Source of the DNA: Paenibacillus sp. RUD330
GTDB lineage: Bacteria; Bacillota; Bacilli; Paenibacillales; Paenibacillaceae
Reading direction: 5' to 3'
Assembly: GCF_002243345.2 (NCBI RefSeq)
Contig: NZ_CP022655.2
Coordinates: 1,390,001 to 1,454,000 of the forward strand
Length of the DNA: 64,000 nucleotides
Of this stretch, positions 48,415 through 58,122 are shown in pieces; position 1 is the first letter of the stretch; the number at the start of each line of letters is the position of its first letter. Under the pieces are notes generated by a model, which was given only the letters and a program-made list of their open reading frames with translations, made no database searches and was not told the DNA's origin. A program made the translations under genes and the position numbers.

Positions 48415-49533
48415 ATGAATAAAAAGCTATATATATTGCATGAATTTGGTGCTCCAAGACATTTTGATTCATTATATTATATGAACAAAGAAAATAAAAT
48501 GTTTGATCAAATTATATCGATTGAATTCTCAGTGTTTAATATGATGTACAAAGCTATTAGAAATAAAAATATCGAAAATGTAATAAGGACATTTAGGAAC
48601 ATGATGTTCTTATTTTATTTGTCTTTCACAAGAAATAAGGATGTGATAATTGGCGCAGCTCCTTATCATATTTCAATCTATTTCTTACTCTTAATAAAGT
48701 TTAATCATAATGTAATTTACTATTCTTCTTGGCCATATTGGGATTTATCTAGATATCCAAGGAAAATTTATTTAAAAAACCAATTAAAAGCTTGGCGAAT
48801 CTTTTTATCAAATATAAATGCTGTAGCTGTAACCGAAGAAGTGAAAAAAGGATTACAGCAGTATACCAATAATATTACCGTTATTCCGCACTGTATTAAT
48901 CCTGAGTGTTTCAATATTACAGACAGATTAAAAAGAGAAGAGAATAAACTGAATATTCTTTATGTAGGTCGGTTGATACCAGAAAAAGGAATTCGCATTA
49001 TTCTAGATCTAGCAAATCGTTACAAAGTTTATAATGGAATGCAAATTAATTGGAATATAATTGGAGAGGGAGAATTAAGAGATGAAGTTATAAATCAGTC
49101 TCTTGGAAATAGTAACATTAAATACTTTGGTCAATTTAGCAATCAAAATGAATTGGCAAAAATGTATAAGATGAATGATATACTTATTTTACCATCTCAA
49201 ATTAATAATCCTAAGTGGGAAGAACTATTTGGAATTGTACTAATTGAAGCAATGGCTTGTGGTTGTGTGCCTATCGCATCTCGATCAGTAGGTCCAAGCA
49301 TGATTATCTCTCATAATGTAGATGGAATACTAATCGAGCCTGTAGACGATAGTGAAGCATATATTATTGAGTTGAAGAAGTTAATAGTAAATCCAGAGCT
49401 AATTGAGTTGTTTGCAGAAAGATCTTTTCAAAAAACCAAGAGTATTTATACTGATGAGATTAATGCAGAGCTTTGGCTTAAAGTAATAAACCGTGAGAGC
49501 AGCATGGGGTTATTCTTGAATAAGGTGATGTGA
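48415..49533 (+). CDS. Glycosyltransferase family 4
   Basis: This 372-residue GT-B enzyme has a C-terminal nucleotide-sugar domain (NILYVGRLIPEKGIRIILD, WNIIGEGELRDE, EELFGIVLIEAMACGCVPIA with the EX7E motif). The N-terminal acceptor domain is diverged. The ribosome site is weak (GGGACGGG 11 bases upstream). It lies in the AT-rich block between the GT2 and flippase genes and probably adds another sugar of the repeat unit. Confidence 0.88.
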   Translation: MNKKLYILHEFGAPRHFDSLYYMNKENKMFDQIISIEFSVFNMMYKAIRNKNIENVIRTFRNMMFLFYLSFTRNKDVIIGAAPYHISIYFLLLIKFNHNVIYYSSWPYWDLSRYPRKIYLKNQLKAWRIFLSNINAVAVTEEVKKGLQQYTNNITVIPHCINPECFNITDRLKREENKLNILYVGRLIPEKGIRIILDLANRYKVYNGMQINWNIIGEGELRDEVINQSLGNSNIKYFGQFSNQNELAKMYKMNDILILPSQINNPKWEELFGIVLIEAMACGCVPIASRSVGPSMIISHNVDGILIEPVDDSEAYIIELKKLIVNPELIELFAERSFQKTKSIYTDEINAELWLKVINRESSMGLFLNKVM

Positions 49534-50996
49534 TGAGTTTAAAAAGTGAAGGAATGAAAGGTTCCAAATGGACATCACTATCTACTTTGACTGTTTCAGC
49601 AATTCAAATTCTTCAGCTAGTCATATTGTCAAGAATATTAAGTCCAGTTGATTTTGGGATAATGGGGATCATTCAAGTTGTTCTTGGTTTTGCCAATATT
49701 TACAGCGATGCAGGTATATCAAACGTCATTTTAGCACGCGATGACCTAAATTCCAAAAATCTATCTAGCTTATATTTTGCCAATCTTTTTTCGGGATTAA
49801 TCGTAACCATTATTCTTATAGCTGCTGCTCCTATAATTTCATTCTTTTATAATGAGACGCGGTTGACGTTCCCGTTGATTATGATTTCGATAGTTTTTTT
49901 GATTATTCCGTTTGGCCAGCAATTCCAAGTCCTCTTTCAAAAAAATCTTCATTTTAATTTCTTAGCGAAAATAGACATGATTAGTAACTTCTCCGGTTTC
50001 TTTGTTGCAATTATTACTGCTGTTATTAATCCTAATGTTATGTCTTTAGTCTATGGGCAAATGACCATTTCGGTCATAAAAGCACTTTTACTTTGCTTTT
50101 ATGGAGGGAGAAAATGGAGACATGCGTTCTATTTTAATTTTAATGATATAAAAGAAAATCTTGCTTTTGGAGCCTTTCAGATCGGAGAAAAAACAGTACA
50201 TTTCTTTAGTACTAATATTGATAAAATGATTATAGGAAAGATATATGGTACAGAAGTTCTAGGTTTTTATAGTTTCGCTTATCAATTAATAATAATACCT
50301 GTTCTAAAAATAAATCCAATAGTTACAAATATTGCTGTTTCACTATTTTCGAGAGTTAGAAATGACAAAGATAAATTGAAGAAAGGATATTTAAGTATTG
50401 TTAATTATTTGAGCGTAATTAACTTTCCTATATACTTTGGCTTTATACTTGTGGCACCTCTTTTTATCCCTCTTTTCTTTGGAGAAAAATGGTCTCCAGC
50501 TATTGAAATCATACAGATCTTAAGTTTAATGGGGCTGTTGCGCTCAACCATAAGTCCTAATACTACACTGACTGTTTCTAATGGGAGAGCAGATTTAGGA
50601 TTTTATTGGACGTTAATCACAATGTGTTCACTTGTGCCTTCTTTGTATATCGGATCTTCCGTTAATGGAATTATCGGTATGTGCTGGTCATTGGTAATTG
50701 GACAAGGGCTATTATTTATTTTAAATTACTTTTTCATTGTAAAACGATTAATTGGCGATTGTTTAAAGGAATATATTTATTCTGTATTAAAGCCTTTTTT
50801 AATTTCAATATGTATGTTTTTGGTGGGATACTTTTTTGATAATATTGTAATCGATCAAACTTTGAATTTATTTATTACAATTTGCATTTCAGGAGTCTTC
50901 TACTTTTTCCTTAATTTAATATTTAACAGAAAAATATCAATGGAATTTTATGAATTGCTACTAAATAAGAAGAATAAGAAGCAAGTGAATTTCTAG
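49533..50996 (+). CDS. Wzx-type lipopolysaccharide/exopolysaccharide flippase (MOP family)
   Basis: This ~487-residue membrane protein has about 14 hydrophobic helices. The N-terminus ([35 protein letters not shown]) is the typical start of Wzx/TuaB/SpsG-like flippases, which turn the lipid-linked repeat unit to the outer face of the membrane. The ATG at 49533 follows AAGGTG and overlaps the previous stop codon; a GTG at 49530 is also in frame. It closes the AT-rich block; base composition changes back just after its stop. Confidence 0.92.
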   Translation: MSLKSEGMKGSKWTSLSTLTVSAIQILQLVILSRILSPVDFGIMGIIQVVLGFANIYSDAGISNVILARDDLNSKNLSSLYFANLFSGLIVTIILIAAAPIISFFYNETRLTFPLIMISIVFLIIPFGQQFQVLFQKNLHFNFLAKIDMISNFSGFFVAIITAVINPNVMSLVYGQMTISVIKALLLCFYGGRKWRHAFYFNFNDIKENLAFGAFQIGEKTVHFFSTNIDKMIIGKIYGTEVLGFYSFAYQLIIIPVLKINPIVTNIAVSLFSRVRNDKDKLKKGYLSIVNYLSVINFPIYFGFILVAPLFIPLFFGEKWSPAIEIIQILSLMGLLRSTISPNTTLTVSNGRADLGFYWTLITMCSLVPSLYIGSSVNGIIGMCWSLVIGQGLLFILNYFFIVKRLIGDCLKEYIYSVLKPFLISICMFLVGYFFDNIVIDQTLNLFITICISGVFYFFLNLIFNRKISMEFYELLLNKKNKKQVNF

Positions 50997-51007
50997 GAGG
51001 GATTTCT

Positions 51008-51757
51008 ATGAAAGGCATCATCCTAGCAGGCGGAACAGGATCCAGGCTTTACCCCTTAACCAAGGTGACCAACAAGCATTTGTTGCCGGTTGGCCAATAT
51101 CCGATGATCTACCACTCGATCTACAAACTGAAAGAAGCTGGAATCGACGACATCCTCATTGTCACGGGACGTGACCATATGGGCGATGTCGTTAATCTTT
51201 TGGGGAGCGGATATGAATTCGGCGTCAGCTTCTCCTACAAAGTGCAGGATCAGGCTGGAGGCATCGCGCAAGCTCTCGGACTGGCGCGCAGCTTTATTGG
51301 AAGCGAGCCGATGGCGGTTATTCTTGGCGACAATGTCTTCCAGGATGACATGAAGCCATTTGTGGAGAACTTCAAGCGTCAAGGCAGAGGGGCCAAGATT
51401 CTCCTCAAGGAAGTTCACGATCCGGAGCGTTATGGCGTTGCTGAGCTGGACGGAACCTTGATACGGTCTATCGAAGAAAAGCCGAAGCAGCCGAAGAGCT
51501 CGATGGCAGTAACCGGCATCTACATGTACGACAATGATGTATTTGAGATCGTAAAAGGTCTTCAACCATCCGGACGCGGCGAGCTGGAGATCACGGATGT
51601 CAACAATGCTTATATCCAGCAAGGCTCGCTCACCTACGATGTACTGGATGGATGGTGGACGGATGCGGGTACGCATGAGTCCTGGGCCCATGCCAATGAG
51701 CTTGTCCGCAACCATACCTTCGATCTGAACTTCGGCCGCAAGCTGGCATCCGTGTAG
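51008..51757 (+). CDS. rmlA: Glucose-1-phosphate thymidylyltransferase
   Basis: This 249-residue enzyme makes dTDP-glucose, step one of dTDP-L-rhamnose synthesis. The N-terminal [20 protein letters not shown] is the nucleotidyltransferase signature, and [11 protein letters not shown] carries the metal-binding Asp. It is ~40 residues shorter than proteobacterial RmlA, as in the Gram-positive short type. AGGAGGG precedes the ATG. It is the first gene after the AT-rich block. Confidence 0.95.
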   Translation: MKGIILAGGTGSRLYPLTKVTNKHLLPVGQYPMIYHSIYKLKEAGIDDILIVTGRDHMGDVVNLLGSGYEFGVSFSYKVQDQAGGIAQALGLARSFIGSEPMAVILGDNVFQDDMKPFVENFKRQGRGAKILLKEVHDPERYGVAELDGTLIRSIEEKPKQPKSSMAVTGIYMYDNDVFEIVKGLQPSGRGELEITDVNNAYIQQGSLTYDVLDGWWTDAGTHESWAHANELVRNHTFDLNFGRKLASV

Positions 51758-51774
51758 AGAGGATCGGACCCAAG

Positions 51775-52320
51775 ATGAAAATCATACCAAGCAAGCTCGA
51801 GGGAGTCCTGATTGTCGAGACCGATGTGTTCGGTGACAATCGGGGCTTTTTTACGGAAAGCTACAATGAAGAGAAATTCAGGGCAGCGGGAATCGAGCAT
51901 AACTTCATCCAAGACAACCATTCCTTATCCCAAGAGGCGGGAACGCTTCGCGGGCTTCATTATCAGCTGAATCCAAAGGCCCAAACCAAGCTGGTGCGTG
52001 CGATCAGCGGAGCCATCTATGATGTGGTGGTGGATCTGAGGAAGAGTTCGGCTACGTATGGGCAATGGCAAGGGTTCATTCTCAGCGAAGCGAATAAGCG
52101 TCAGCTTCTCGTGCCGCGCGGATTTGCTCATGGCTTCTGTACCCTCGTCTCCAATACACAGGTTGTATATAAGGTGGATGAATACTACTCCAAGGAGCAT
52201 GACCGCGGCATTCTGTGGAATGACCCGGCTCTTGGAATCGATTGGCCTACCGATCGAGTCGTACTCTCGGATAAGGATAAGATCCATCCTGGAATTCACG
52301 AAGCTGAACATAACTTTTAG
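51775..52320 (+). CDS. rmlC: dTDP-4-dehydrorhamnose 3,5-epimerase
   Basis: This 181-residue cupin epimerises positions C3 and C5 of dTDP-4-keto-6-deoxyglucose, step three of rhamnose synthesis. Family motifs are RGFFTESYNEEKFRAAGI, FIQDNHSLSQ and TLRGLHYQ with the catalytic His, and VPRGFAHGFCTL. It lies 17 bases after rmlA. Gene order rmlA-rmlC-rmlB-rmlD is typical of Firmicutes. Confidence 0.96.
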   Translation: MKIIPSKLEGVLIVETDVFGDNRGFFTESYNEEKFRAAGIEHNFIQDNHSLSQEAGTLRGLHYQLNPKAQTKLVRAISGAIYDVVVDLRKSSATYGQWQGFILSEANKRQLLVPRGFAHGFCTLVSNTQVVYKVDEYYSKEHDRGILWNDPALGIDWPTDRVVLSDKDKIHPGIHEAEHNF

Positions 52321-52334
52321 GGAGTTGTAGAGAG

Positions 52335-53357
52335 ATGAACCTACTGGTCACAGGCGGCGCTGGTTTTATCGGCAGCAATTTCATCCGCCATATGCATGAA
52401 GAACATCCTGAGTACAGGATCGTGAATATCGACAAGCTTACTTACGCAGGCAATCTGGATAACTTGTCGGATCTCGATGAGAGCGGAAATTATTATTTTG
52501 TGAAAGGCGATATCTGCAATGAAGCCCTTGTCCGGCATCTGCTGCGAGAACACCGCATCGACGCAATTGTCAATTTTGCAGCCGAGTCTCACGTGGACAG
52601 GAGCATAAGCGATCCCGGAATTTTCGTGACGACCAATATTTCCGGGACACAGGTTCTGTTGGAGGCCGCAAGAGCGTACGGAATAAGCAAGTATATTCAG
52701 ATCTCTACGGATGAAGTGTACGGTTCCCTGGGGGAAACAGGATACTTCACGGAGGAGACGCCGCTCGCTCCGAACAGTCCTTACTCCTCCAGCAAGGCAG
52801 GGGCCGATCTGCTTGTCCGCGCCTACCATGAAACGTATGGCTTGAATGTCAATATTACGCGCTGCTCCAACAATTATGGGCCATATCATTTCCCGGAGAA
52901 GCTGATTCCGCTTATGATTACCCGCGCTCTCGACAACATGCAGCTTCCTGTCTACGGGGATGGGCTCAATATCCGGGATTGGCTGCATGTGAGGGATCAC
53001 GCGGCAGCTATCGATCTGGTTCTGCACCAGGGCGTTCCAGGCGAGGTCTACAATATTGGCGGCCATAACGAGCGGACCAACCTCCAGATCGTGGAGCTGA
53101 TTTTGGAGCGCCTGGGCAAATCCAAGGATCTGATCGCTTACGTGGAAGACCGTCTAGGCCACGACCGCCGTTATGCCATCGATCCGGAGAAGCTGGAAAC
53201 GAAGCTTGGCTGGAAACCTAAGTACACCTTTGAGACCGGAATTGTGGAAACGATCGACTGGTACTTGGCTAACGAGAAATGGTGGAGGGATATCCAATCG
53301 GGTCAATATCTCAAAAGCTACGATATCCGGTATAGGCAGCCCGTTGCGCATGGTTGA
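52335..53357 (+). CDS. rmlB: dTDP-glucose 4,6-dehydratase
   Basis: This 340-residue extended short-chain dehydrogenase performs step two of dTDP-rhamnose synthesis. It has GGAGFIGSNFIRH for NAD binding, AAESHVDRSI, STDEVYGS with catalytic Thr-Asp-Glu, and the YSSSKA catalytic Tyr/Lys motif. NNYGPYHFPEKLIP is a family block. It follows rmlC by 14 bases and overlaps rmlD by 8 bases. Confidence 0.97.
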   Translation: MNLLVTGGAGFIGSNFIRHMHEEHPEYRIVNIDKLTYAGNLDNLSDLDESGNYYFVKGDICNEALVRHLLREHRIDAIVNFAAESHVDRSISDPGIFVTTNISGTQVLLEAARAYGISKYIQISTDEVYGSLGETGYFTEETPLAPNSPYSSSKAGADLLVRAYHETYGLNVNITRCSNNYGPYHFPEKLIPLMITRALDNMQLPVYGDGLNIRDWLHVRDHAAAIDLVLHQGVPGEVYNIGGHNERTNLQIVELILERLGKSKDLIAYVEDRLGHDRRYAIDPEKLETKLGWKPKYTFETGIVETIDWYLANEKWWRDIQSGQYLKSYDIRYRQPVAHG

Positions 53358-54246
53358 GACCAGGGTGATCGTAACAGGCGCCAGAGGCCAGTTGGGTACG
53401 GATATGGCCTCTCTCTTGTCGGAAGCGGGATATGAAGTCCACGCCTTCGGCCGAGAGAAGCTGGATTTCACCAATCGCGGGGAAGTTCTGGAGGTTGTGG
53501 AAGCCTTGCGGCCGGACATTATTGTCCACTGCGGTGCATATACCAAGGTGGATCAAGCCGAGACGGAGCGTGAGCTGGCTGAGCAAGTGAATGGCCGCGG
53601 ATCCGGATATCTGGCGGAAGCGGCTGAACTCGTTGGGGCGAAGCTGGTGTACGTGAGTACGGATTATGTGTTCGACGGAACTGCCGACGAGCCGATTCCC
53701 GAATCTGCGGCGACGAACCCGATCAACGTATACGGCGCTTCTAAGCTGTTAGGGGAAACGCTTGTGAAGGCTGCGACGAAACGTTATTTTATTGTCCGCA
53801 CCTCATGGGTATACGGCCTTCACGGCTCTAACTTTGTCAAGACAATGCTGACTCTGGGCCGTCAAGGGAAACCGTTGACCGTCGTTGAGGATCAGTTCGG
53901 GAGCCCTACATTTACGGTCGATTTGGCCGAGAGTATCTGGAGATTGATTCAAACCGATCGCTATGGAACCTATCATGTGTCTAATTCCGGTTCTTGTTCA
54001 TGGTATGAATTCGCCCAAGTGATCTTTGAGGAAGCCGGCTTGAAGGTAGAGCTTGCTCCGGTAGACAGCAGTCGATTCGTTCGTCCCGCTCAGCGGCCGG
54101 CCTATTCCGTTCTGCGGCACCAATCCTTGTCGGAGAACGGGTTCCCGGCCATGAGGAACTGGAGAGAAGGCTTGAAGGAATTCCTGGCGCTGGAATCAAA
54201 GGAGGTCAACGATGAAAACGGTACTGCTGTCGGGCGGATCGGGTAA
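53350..54246 (+). CDS. rmlD: dTDP-4-dehydrorhamnose reductase
   Basis: This ~298-residue reductase completes dTDP-L-rhamnose. The start at ATG 53350 overlaps the rmlB stop; a GTG at 53365 is another possibility. VTGARGQLGTDMASLLSEAG is the nucleotide-binding N-terminus, YVSTDYVFDGT and YGASKLLGE carry the catalytic Thr/Tyr/Lys, and RTSWVYG follows. It overlaps the manC start by 35 bases, so translation is coupled. Confidence 0.95.
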   Translation: MVETRVIVTGARGQLGTDMASLLSEAGYEVHAFGREKLDFTNRGEVLEVVEALRPDIIVHCGAYTKVDQAETERELAEQVNGRGSGYLAEAAELVGAKLVYVSTDYVFDGTADEPIPESAATNPINVYGASKLLGETLVKAATKRYFIVRTSWVYGLHGSNFVKTMLTLGRQGKPLTVVEDQFGSPTFTVDLAESIWRLIQTDRYGTYHVSNSGSCSWYEFAQVIFEEAGLKVELAPVDSSRFVRPAQRPAYSVLRHQSLSENGFPAMRNWREGLKEFLALESKEVNDENGTAVGRIG

Positions 54247-55588
54247 GCGGTTATGGCCGCTCTCCAATGATCTGCGCTCCAAGCAATTTCTCCCTCTCCT
54301 CAAGCGGGAGGACGGAGCGAATGAGTCTATGGTGCAGCGGGTGTGGAGGCAATTGGCACAAGCAGGCCTGGCCGGAGACAGCTATATCGCAACCAGCCGC
54401 TCTCAAGTCGAAGTGCTGCAGAGCCAATTGGGAGCCGCCGTTCCGATCATTGTGGAACCGGAGCGAAGGGATACTTTCCCGGCTATCGCGTTGGCTGCTG
54501 TCTACCTGTATTCGGTCGTGGGCGTATCTCTGCATGAAGTCGTCACGGTGATGCCGGTCGATCCCTATGTGGATGACTCCTTTTACGCATCCATACGGAA
54601 GCTGGAAGAGGCGATTCAGGAAACGGATGCCGAGCTCGCCTTGATCGGTGTCGTACCGGATCACCCTTCCGAAAACTTCGGTTATATCGTTCCTCGTGAA
54701 TCCGGAAATGCCGAGCATAAATATCAACAGGTGAACAGCTTCAAGGAAAAACCCCTAAGGGAAGAAGCCGCTGCTCTGATCGGGCAGGGAGCGCTTTGGA
54801 ACTGCGGGGTTTTTGCATTTCGGCTGGACCGGATCATCAACCTGCTTATCTCGCTGAATCTCCCGATCTCTTACGACGAGATGGTGAAGCAGTACCGCAA
54901 GCTGCCCAAGAACAGCTTTGACTATGAAGTGGTGGAGAAGCTGGACCGCATGGTCGTGACGCCTTATCAAGGCGTGTGGAGGGATTTGGGTACCTGGAAC
55001 ACCTTGACCGACGAGATGGAAGATCGCGTAATCGGCAAGGGCATCGTCACGCAGGATTGCAAGGATACCCATCTCATCAACGAGCTGGACATTCCCATCA
55101 CGGTCATGGGCCTTTCCGGCATCGTAGTGGCGGCCAGCCCGGACGGCATTCTCGTATCGGAGAAGTCTGTGAGCTCGCGGATCAAGGACGTCAACGGAGG
55201 CCAGGATCAGCGTCCCATGTTCGAAGAGCGGCGATGGGGCTTGTACAAGGTGGTCGACTACGTCAAGTACGACGACGGCCGCGAGGTGCTGACCAAGCGG
55301 ATCCGCATAGCGGAAGGGAAGAATCTCAGCTATCAGTATCATACCCGGCGCAGCGAAGTGTGGACGATTACCTCCGGCCGCGGCGAGCTCATCCTGGACG
55401 GCAAGCATCGGGAGCTTCTTCCGGGTGATGTGGTGCTCGTTCCGGCAGGAATGATGCATAGCGTCAGAGCCGTCACGAATCTGGAGATGATCGAAGTCCA
55501 GAGCGGCCAGGAGCTGGTCGAGGAGGATATCGTCCGGCTGTGCATGAGCTGGGAAGACATTTTGCAGTATGTGCAGCATATCGGATAA
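54212..55588 (+). CDS. manC: Mannose-1-phosphate guanylyltransferase / mannose-6-phosphate isomerase
   Basis: This 458-residue bifunctional enzyme supplies GDP-mannose. The N-terminal nucleotidyltransferase domain begins VLLSGGSGKRLWPLSND and includes FKEKPLREEA; the C-terminal cupin from ~residue 345 (RRWGLYKVVDY, SYQYHTRRSEVWTI, GDVVLVPAGMMHS) is the isomerase part. The start codon follows a perfect AAAGGAGGT inside rmlD. GDP-mannose suggests mannose, or a derivative of it, in the exopolysaccharide. Confidence 0.94.
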   Translation: MKTVLLSGGSGKRLWPLSNDLRSKQFLPLLKREDGANESMVQRVWRQLAQAGLAGDSYIATSRSQVEVLQSQLGAAVPIIVEPERRDTFPAIALAAVYLYSVVGVSLHEVVTVMPVDPYVDDSFYASIRKLEEAIQETDAELALIGVVPDHPSENFGYIVPRESGNAEHKYQQVNSFKEKPLREEAAALIGQGALWNCGVFAFRLDRIINLLISLNLPISYDEMVKQYRKLPKNSFDYEVVEKLDRMVVTPYQGVWRDLGTWNTLTDEMEDRVIGKGIVTQDCKDTHLINELDIPITVMGLSGIVVAASPDGILVSEKSVSSRIKDVNGGQDQRPMFEERRWGLYKVVDYVKYDDGREVLTKRIRIAEGKNLSYQYHTRRSEVWTITSGRGELILDGKHRELLPGDVVLVPAGMMHSVRAVTNLEMIEVQSGQELVEEDIVRLCMSWEDILQYVQHIG

Positions 55589-55603
55589 GGAGCGGATAAA
55601 GAG

Positions 55604-56941
55604 ATGAAACTGGCTGTCATTGGAACGGGCTATGTCGGCCTCGTATCGGGAGTATGCTTCTCCGAGCTCGGCAACGAAGTGGTCTGCGTCGATAAGATCG
55701 AGGCCAAAATCGAGATGCTGAAGCAGGGCGAGGTGCCGATCTACGAGCCGGGGCTGAAGCAGCTGATCGAACGGAACACCGAGGCAGGGAGGCTCAGCTT
55801 CACGACGAATCTGGTCGCTGCCGTCCAGCAGTCGGATATCGTGATACTGGCTGTAGGCACGCCGTCTCTTCCGAACGGCGAGGCGAATCTAAGCTATATC
55901 AAGCAAGCCGCGCAAGAAATCGCGATGGCGATGAACGGCTACAAAATCGTGGTCACGAAGAGCACGGTTCCGGTAGGGACGAATGAAAAAATCGGTTCCA
56001 TTTTGGCTGAATACTCGATCCATCACTTCGATATCGCCTCGGTCCCCGAGTTCCTGCGCGAAGGCTCTGCAGTAAGGGATACGCTCAACCCGGATCGAAT
56101 CGTCATCGGCGCTGACAGCGTCATGGCGAAGGAGCGGCTCAAGGCTCTTCACCGACCGCTTACGGACAAAATCCTGGTCACGGATATCCGCAGCGCGGAG
56201 ATGATCAAGTACGCCTCCAATGCCTTCCTGGCGACAAAGATCAGCTTCATCAACGAAATCGCCAACATCTGCGAGAAGGTCGGAGCCGATGTGACGCTGG
56301 TGGCGGAAGGCATGGGATACGACAATCGGATCGGGCCGTCCTTCCTCAAGGCCGGCATCGGGTATGGCGGCTCCTGCTTCCCCAAGGATACCGAAGCTCT
56401 CATTCAGATCGCCGGACATGTGGATTACGAATTCAAGCTGCTGAAGTCGGTCGTGGATGTGAACCGCGATCAGCGGTTCAACGTCATCCGGAAGCTGGAA
56501 GCGACTCTGGGCGATCTGGGCGGCAGAACGGTCGCCATCTGGGGCCTGGCCTTCAAGCCGGAGACGGATGACGTGCGCGATGCGCCGGCCTTCGAAATCA
56601 TTCAGGCCCTGCTGAACAAAGGGGCAAAAATCCGTGCTTATGATCCTGTCGCTCAAGACAACTTCCGCAGCCTGCTGGATGAACCGGATGTCAGCTACTG
56701 CTCCTCGGCGGAAGAAGCCGCTTCCGGAGCGGATGCTCTCTGCTTGCTTACGGAGTGGGCCGAGTTCCGAGAATTCCCGCTCTCGAGACTGGAGACGCTG
56801 CTCAAGCGGCCTGTTCTTATCGATGGCAGAAATCAATTCACGGAAGAAGAGCTCGCGGATACTTCCTTCATCTATTATTCCGTCGGCAGGCCGAATCTGA
56901 ACAAAGGCGTAAAAGAGCAAAGCCCCGCACTTTTATTTTAG
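55604..56941 (+). CDS. ugd: UDP-glucose 6-dehydrogenase
   Basis: This 445-residue enzyme oxidises UDP-glucose to UDP-glucuronate. The N-terminal Rossmann motif GTGYVGLVSGVCFSELG and the catalytic Cys258 in GYGGSCFPKD are present, with WGLAFKPETDDVRDAP in the C-terminal domain. Activity in such operons is often stimulated by tyrosine phosphorylation from the CapB-type kinase, here encoded upstream. It is the last clear sugar-nucleotide gene of the operon; composition then drops sharply to AT-rich in the next gene. Confidence 0.96.
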   Translation: MKLAVIGTGYVGLVSGVCFSELGNEVVCVDKIEAKIEMLKQGEVPIYEPGLKQLIERNTEAGRLSFTTNLVAAVQQSDIVILAVGTPSLPNGEANLSYIKQAAQEIAMAMNGYKIVVTKSTVPVGTNEKIGSILAEYSIHHFDIASVPEFLREGSAVRDTLNPDRIVIGADSVMAKERLKALHRPLTDKILVTDIRSAEMIKYASNAFLATKISFINEIANICEKVGADVTLVAEGMGYDNRIGPSFLKAGIGYGGSCFPKDTEALIQIAGHVDYEFKLLKSVVDVNRDQRFNVIRKLEATLGDLGGRTVAIWGLAFKPETDDVRDAPAFEIIQALLNKGAKIRAYDPVAQDNFRSLLDEPDVSYCSSAEEAASGADALCLLTEWAEFREFPLSRLETLLKRPVLIDGRNQFTEEELADTSFIYYSVGRPNLNKGVKEQSPALLF

Positions 56942-56973
56942 GTTAAAAAATCAATATACTCGTTGGAGGCCTC

Positions 56974-58122
56974 ATGCGTAGAAGTGAGATAATCCAAATA
57001 TTGGATGATATCTATGGAGAACACGCGTTTGAAAGTATTAGTGAAGAGGGTTGGTATTCTGCTTGGATCGACATTAAGAACTCCTTTATAGGTAGTCAAA
57101 TTTATCATTTGCTACGTACTAGGGGAAGACTGAAAGAAGTACCTGATTGGTTTGTACAGGAGCTTAAAAACGAGGCTGAACGGATTCTTTTTCAGAATAT
57201 GCTTATTAGAGTTGAACAAAAAAAAATGCTTAAGGCATTTGAAGAAGTTGGAATTGAAGTTATCCCGCTTAAAGGCACTATCTTAGCAGAACGCTTTTTT
57301 GGTCATTTTGCTGCAAGGCCAACCACTGATGTTGATATTTTGGTGAGAGAAAATGATATACAAACAGCTACAGATCTTCTAGTAAATCTATCTTTCATAA
57401 AAGATCAAGTACCTGATAATGATCACTTCCATTTAGTATTTAATAAATCTTATGAAAATCCATTATTCCCTTTTTTATCTGTAGAACTTCACTGGAATAT
57501 ACTTCGTTATCACGATTCCAAAACAGTTATGGAACCTTTTTGGGAACGATCAATTGCTATCAATTCCAGAAATTACGTAAAAGAATTGAATTATGAAGAT
57601 AGTATTTATCATATTTGTATACATGGATTTAATCATCAAATGTTATCACTAAAATATATTATTGATGTAGCACAACTAATCGTTCAATCAAAAGGAAAGT
57701 TTAATTATAGTTCATTGTTGAATAAATCGAAGCAAGATGGGAATGAATCAAAACTCATAATAGTTTTAACATTAGTATACAAATTATTTCCATCTTTGAA
57801 TCTGGTCGAACATCTTCCCACGAAAAAACATTGGCCGTTATGGAATGAACAACTTATGAGAGAAGCAGGATTAGGCATCAAAAGTAAACGCTATTTTTTA
57901 TTTCGGTTCGTTTCTTTATTTGTAATGTATGACTCGGTATTCAGTATGTTTAAACATCTTCGGTTTCTAGTATTCCCTCCAAAAGATTATGCCCAGACTC
58001 AGTTAAGAGAAAAAAAAGAAGGCCATTTGATGGTTTTGTACATGCGAATCTATCGTAATCGGCTTAAGCATCTCTTTAGTTCTGGGGCGCACAAAGCCGG
58101 CACAAAGGAGTATGACACCTGA
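56974..58122 (+). CDS. Nucleotidyltransferase family protein (NTP_transf_5 type)
   Basis: This 382-residue protein is AT-rich, unlike both neighbours. The segment VIPLKGTILAERFFGHFAARPTTDVDILV carries the GT/S and DxD metal-site pattern of the uncharacterised nucleotidyltransferase family PF14907. Members turn up beside lasso-peptide and other RiPP clusters and in polysaccharide loci. Its helical C-terminus is basic. GTTGGAGG lies 4 bases before the ATG. The stop overlaps the start of the LCP gene by one base. It may act with the peptide system downstream or modify the polysaccharide; the substrate is unknown. Confidence 0.82.
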   Translation: MRRSEIIQILDDIYGEHAFESISEEGWYSAWIDIKNSFIGSQIYHLLRTRGRLKEVPDWFVQELKNEAERILFQNMLIRVEQKKMLKAFEEVGIEVIPLKGTILAERFFGHFAARPTTDVDILVRENDIQTATDLLVNLSFIKDQVPDNDHFHLVFNKSYENPLFPFLSVELHWNILRYHDSKTVMEPFWERSIAINSRNYVKELNYEDSIYHICIHGFNHQMLSLKYIIDVAQLIVQSKGKFNYSSLLNKSKQDGNESKLIIVLTLVYKLFPSLNLVEHLPTKKHWPLWNEQLMREAGLGIKSKRYFLFRFVSLFVMYDSVFSMFKHLRFLVFPPKDYAQTQLREKKEGHLMVLYMRIYRNRLKHLFSSGAHKAGTKEYDT

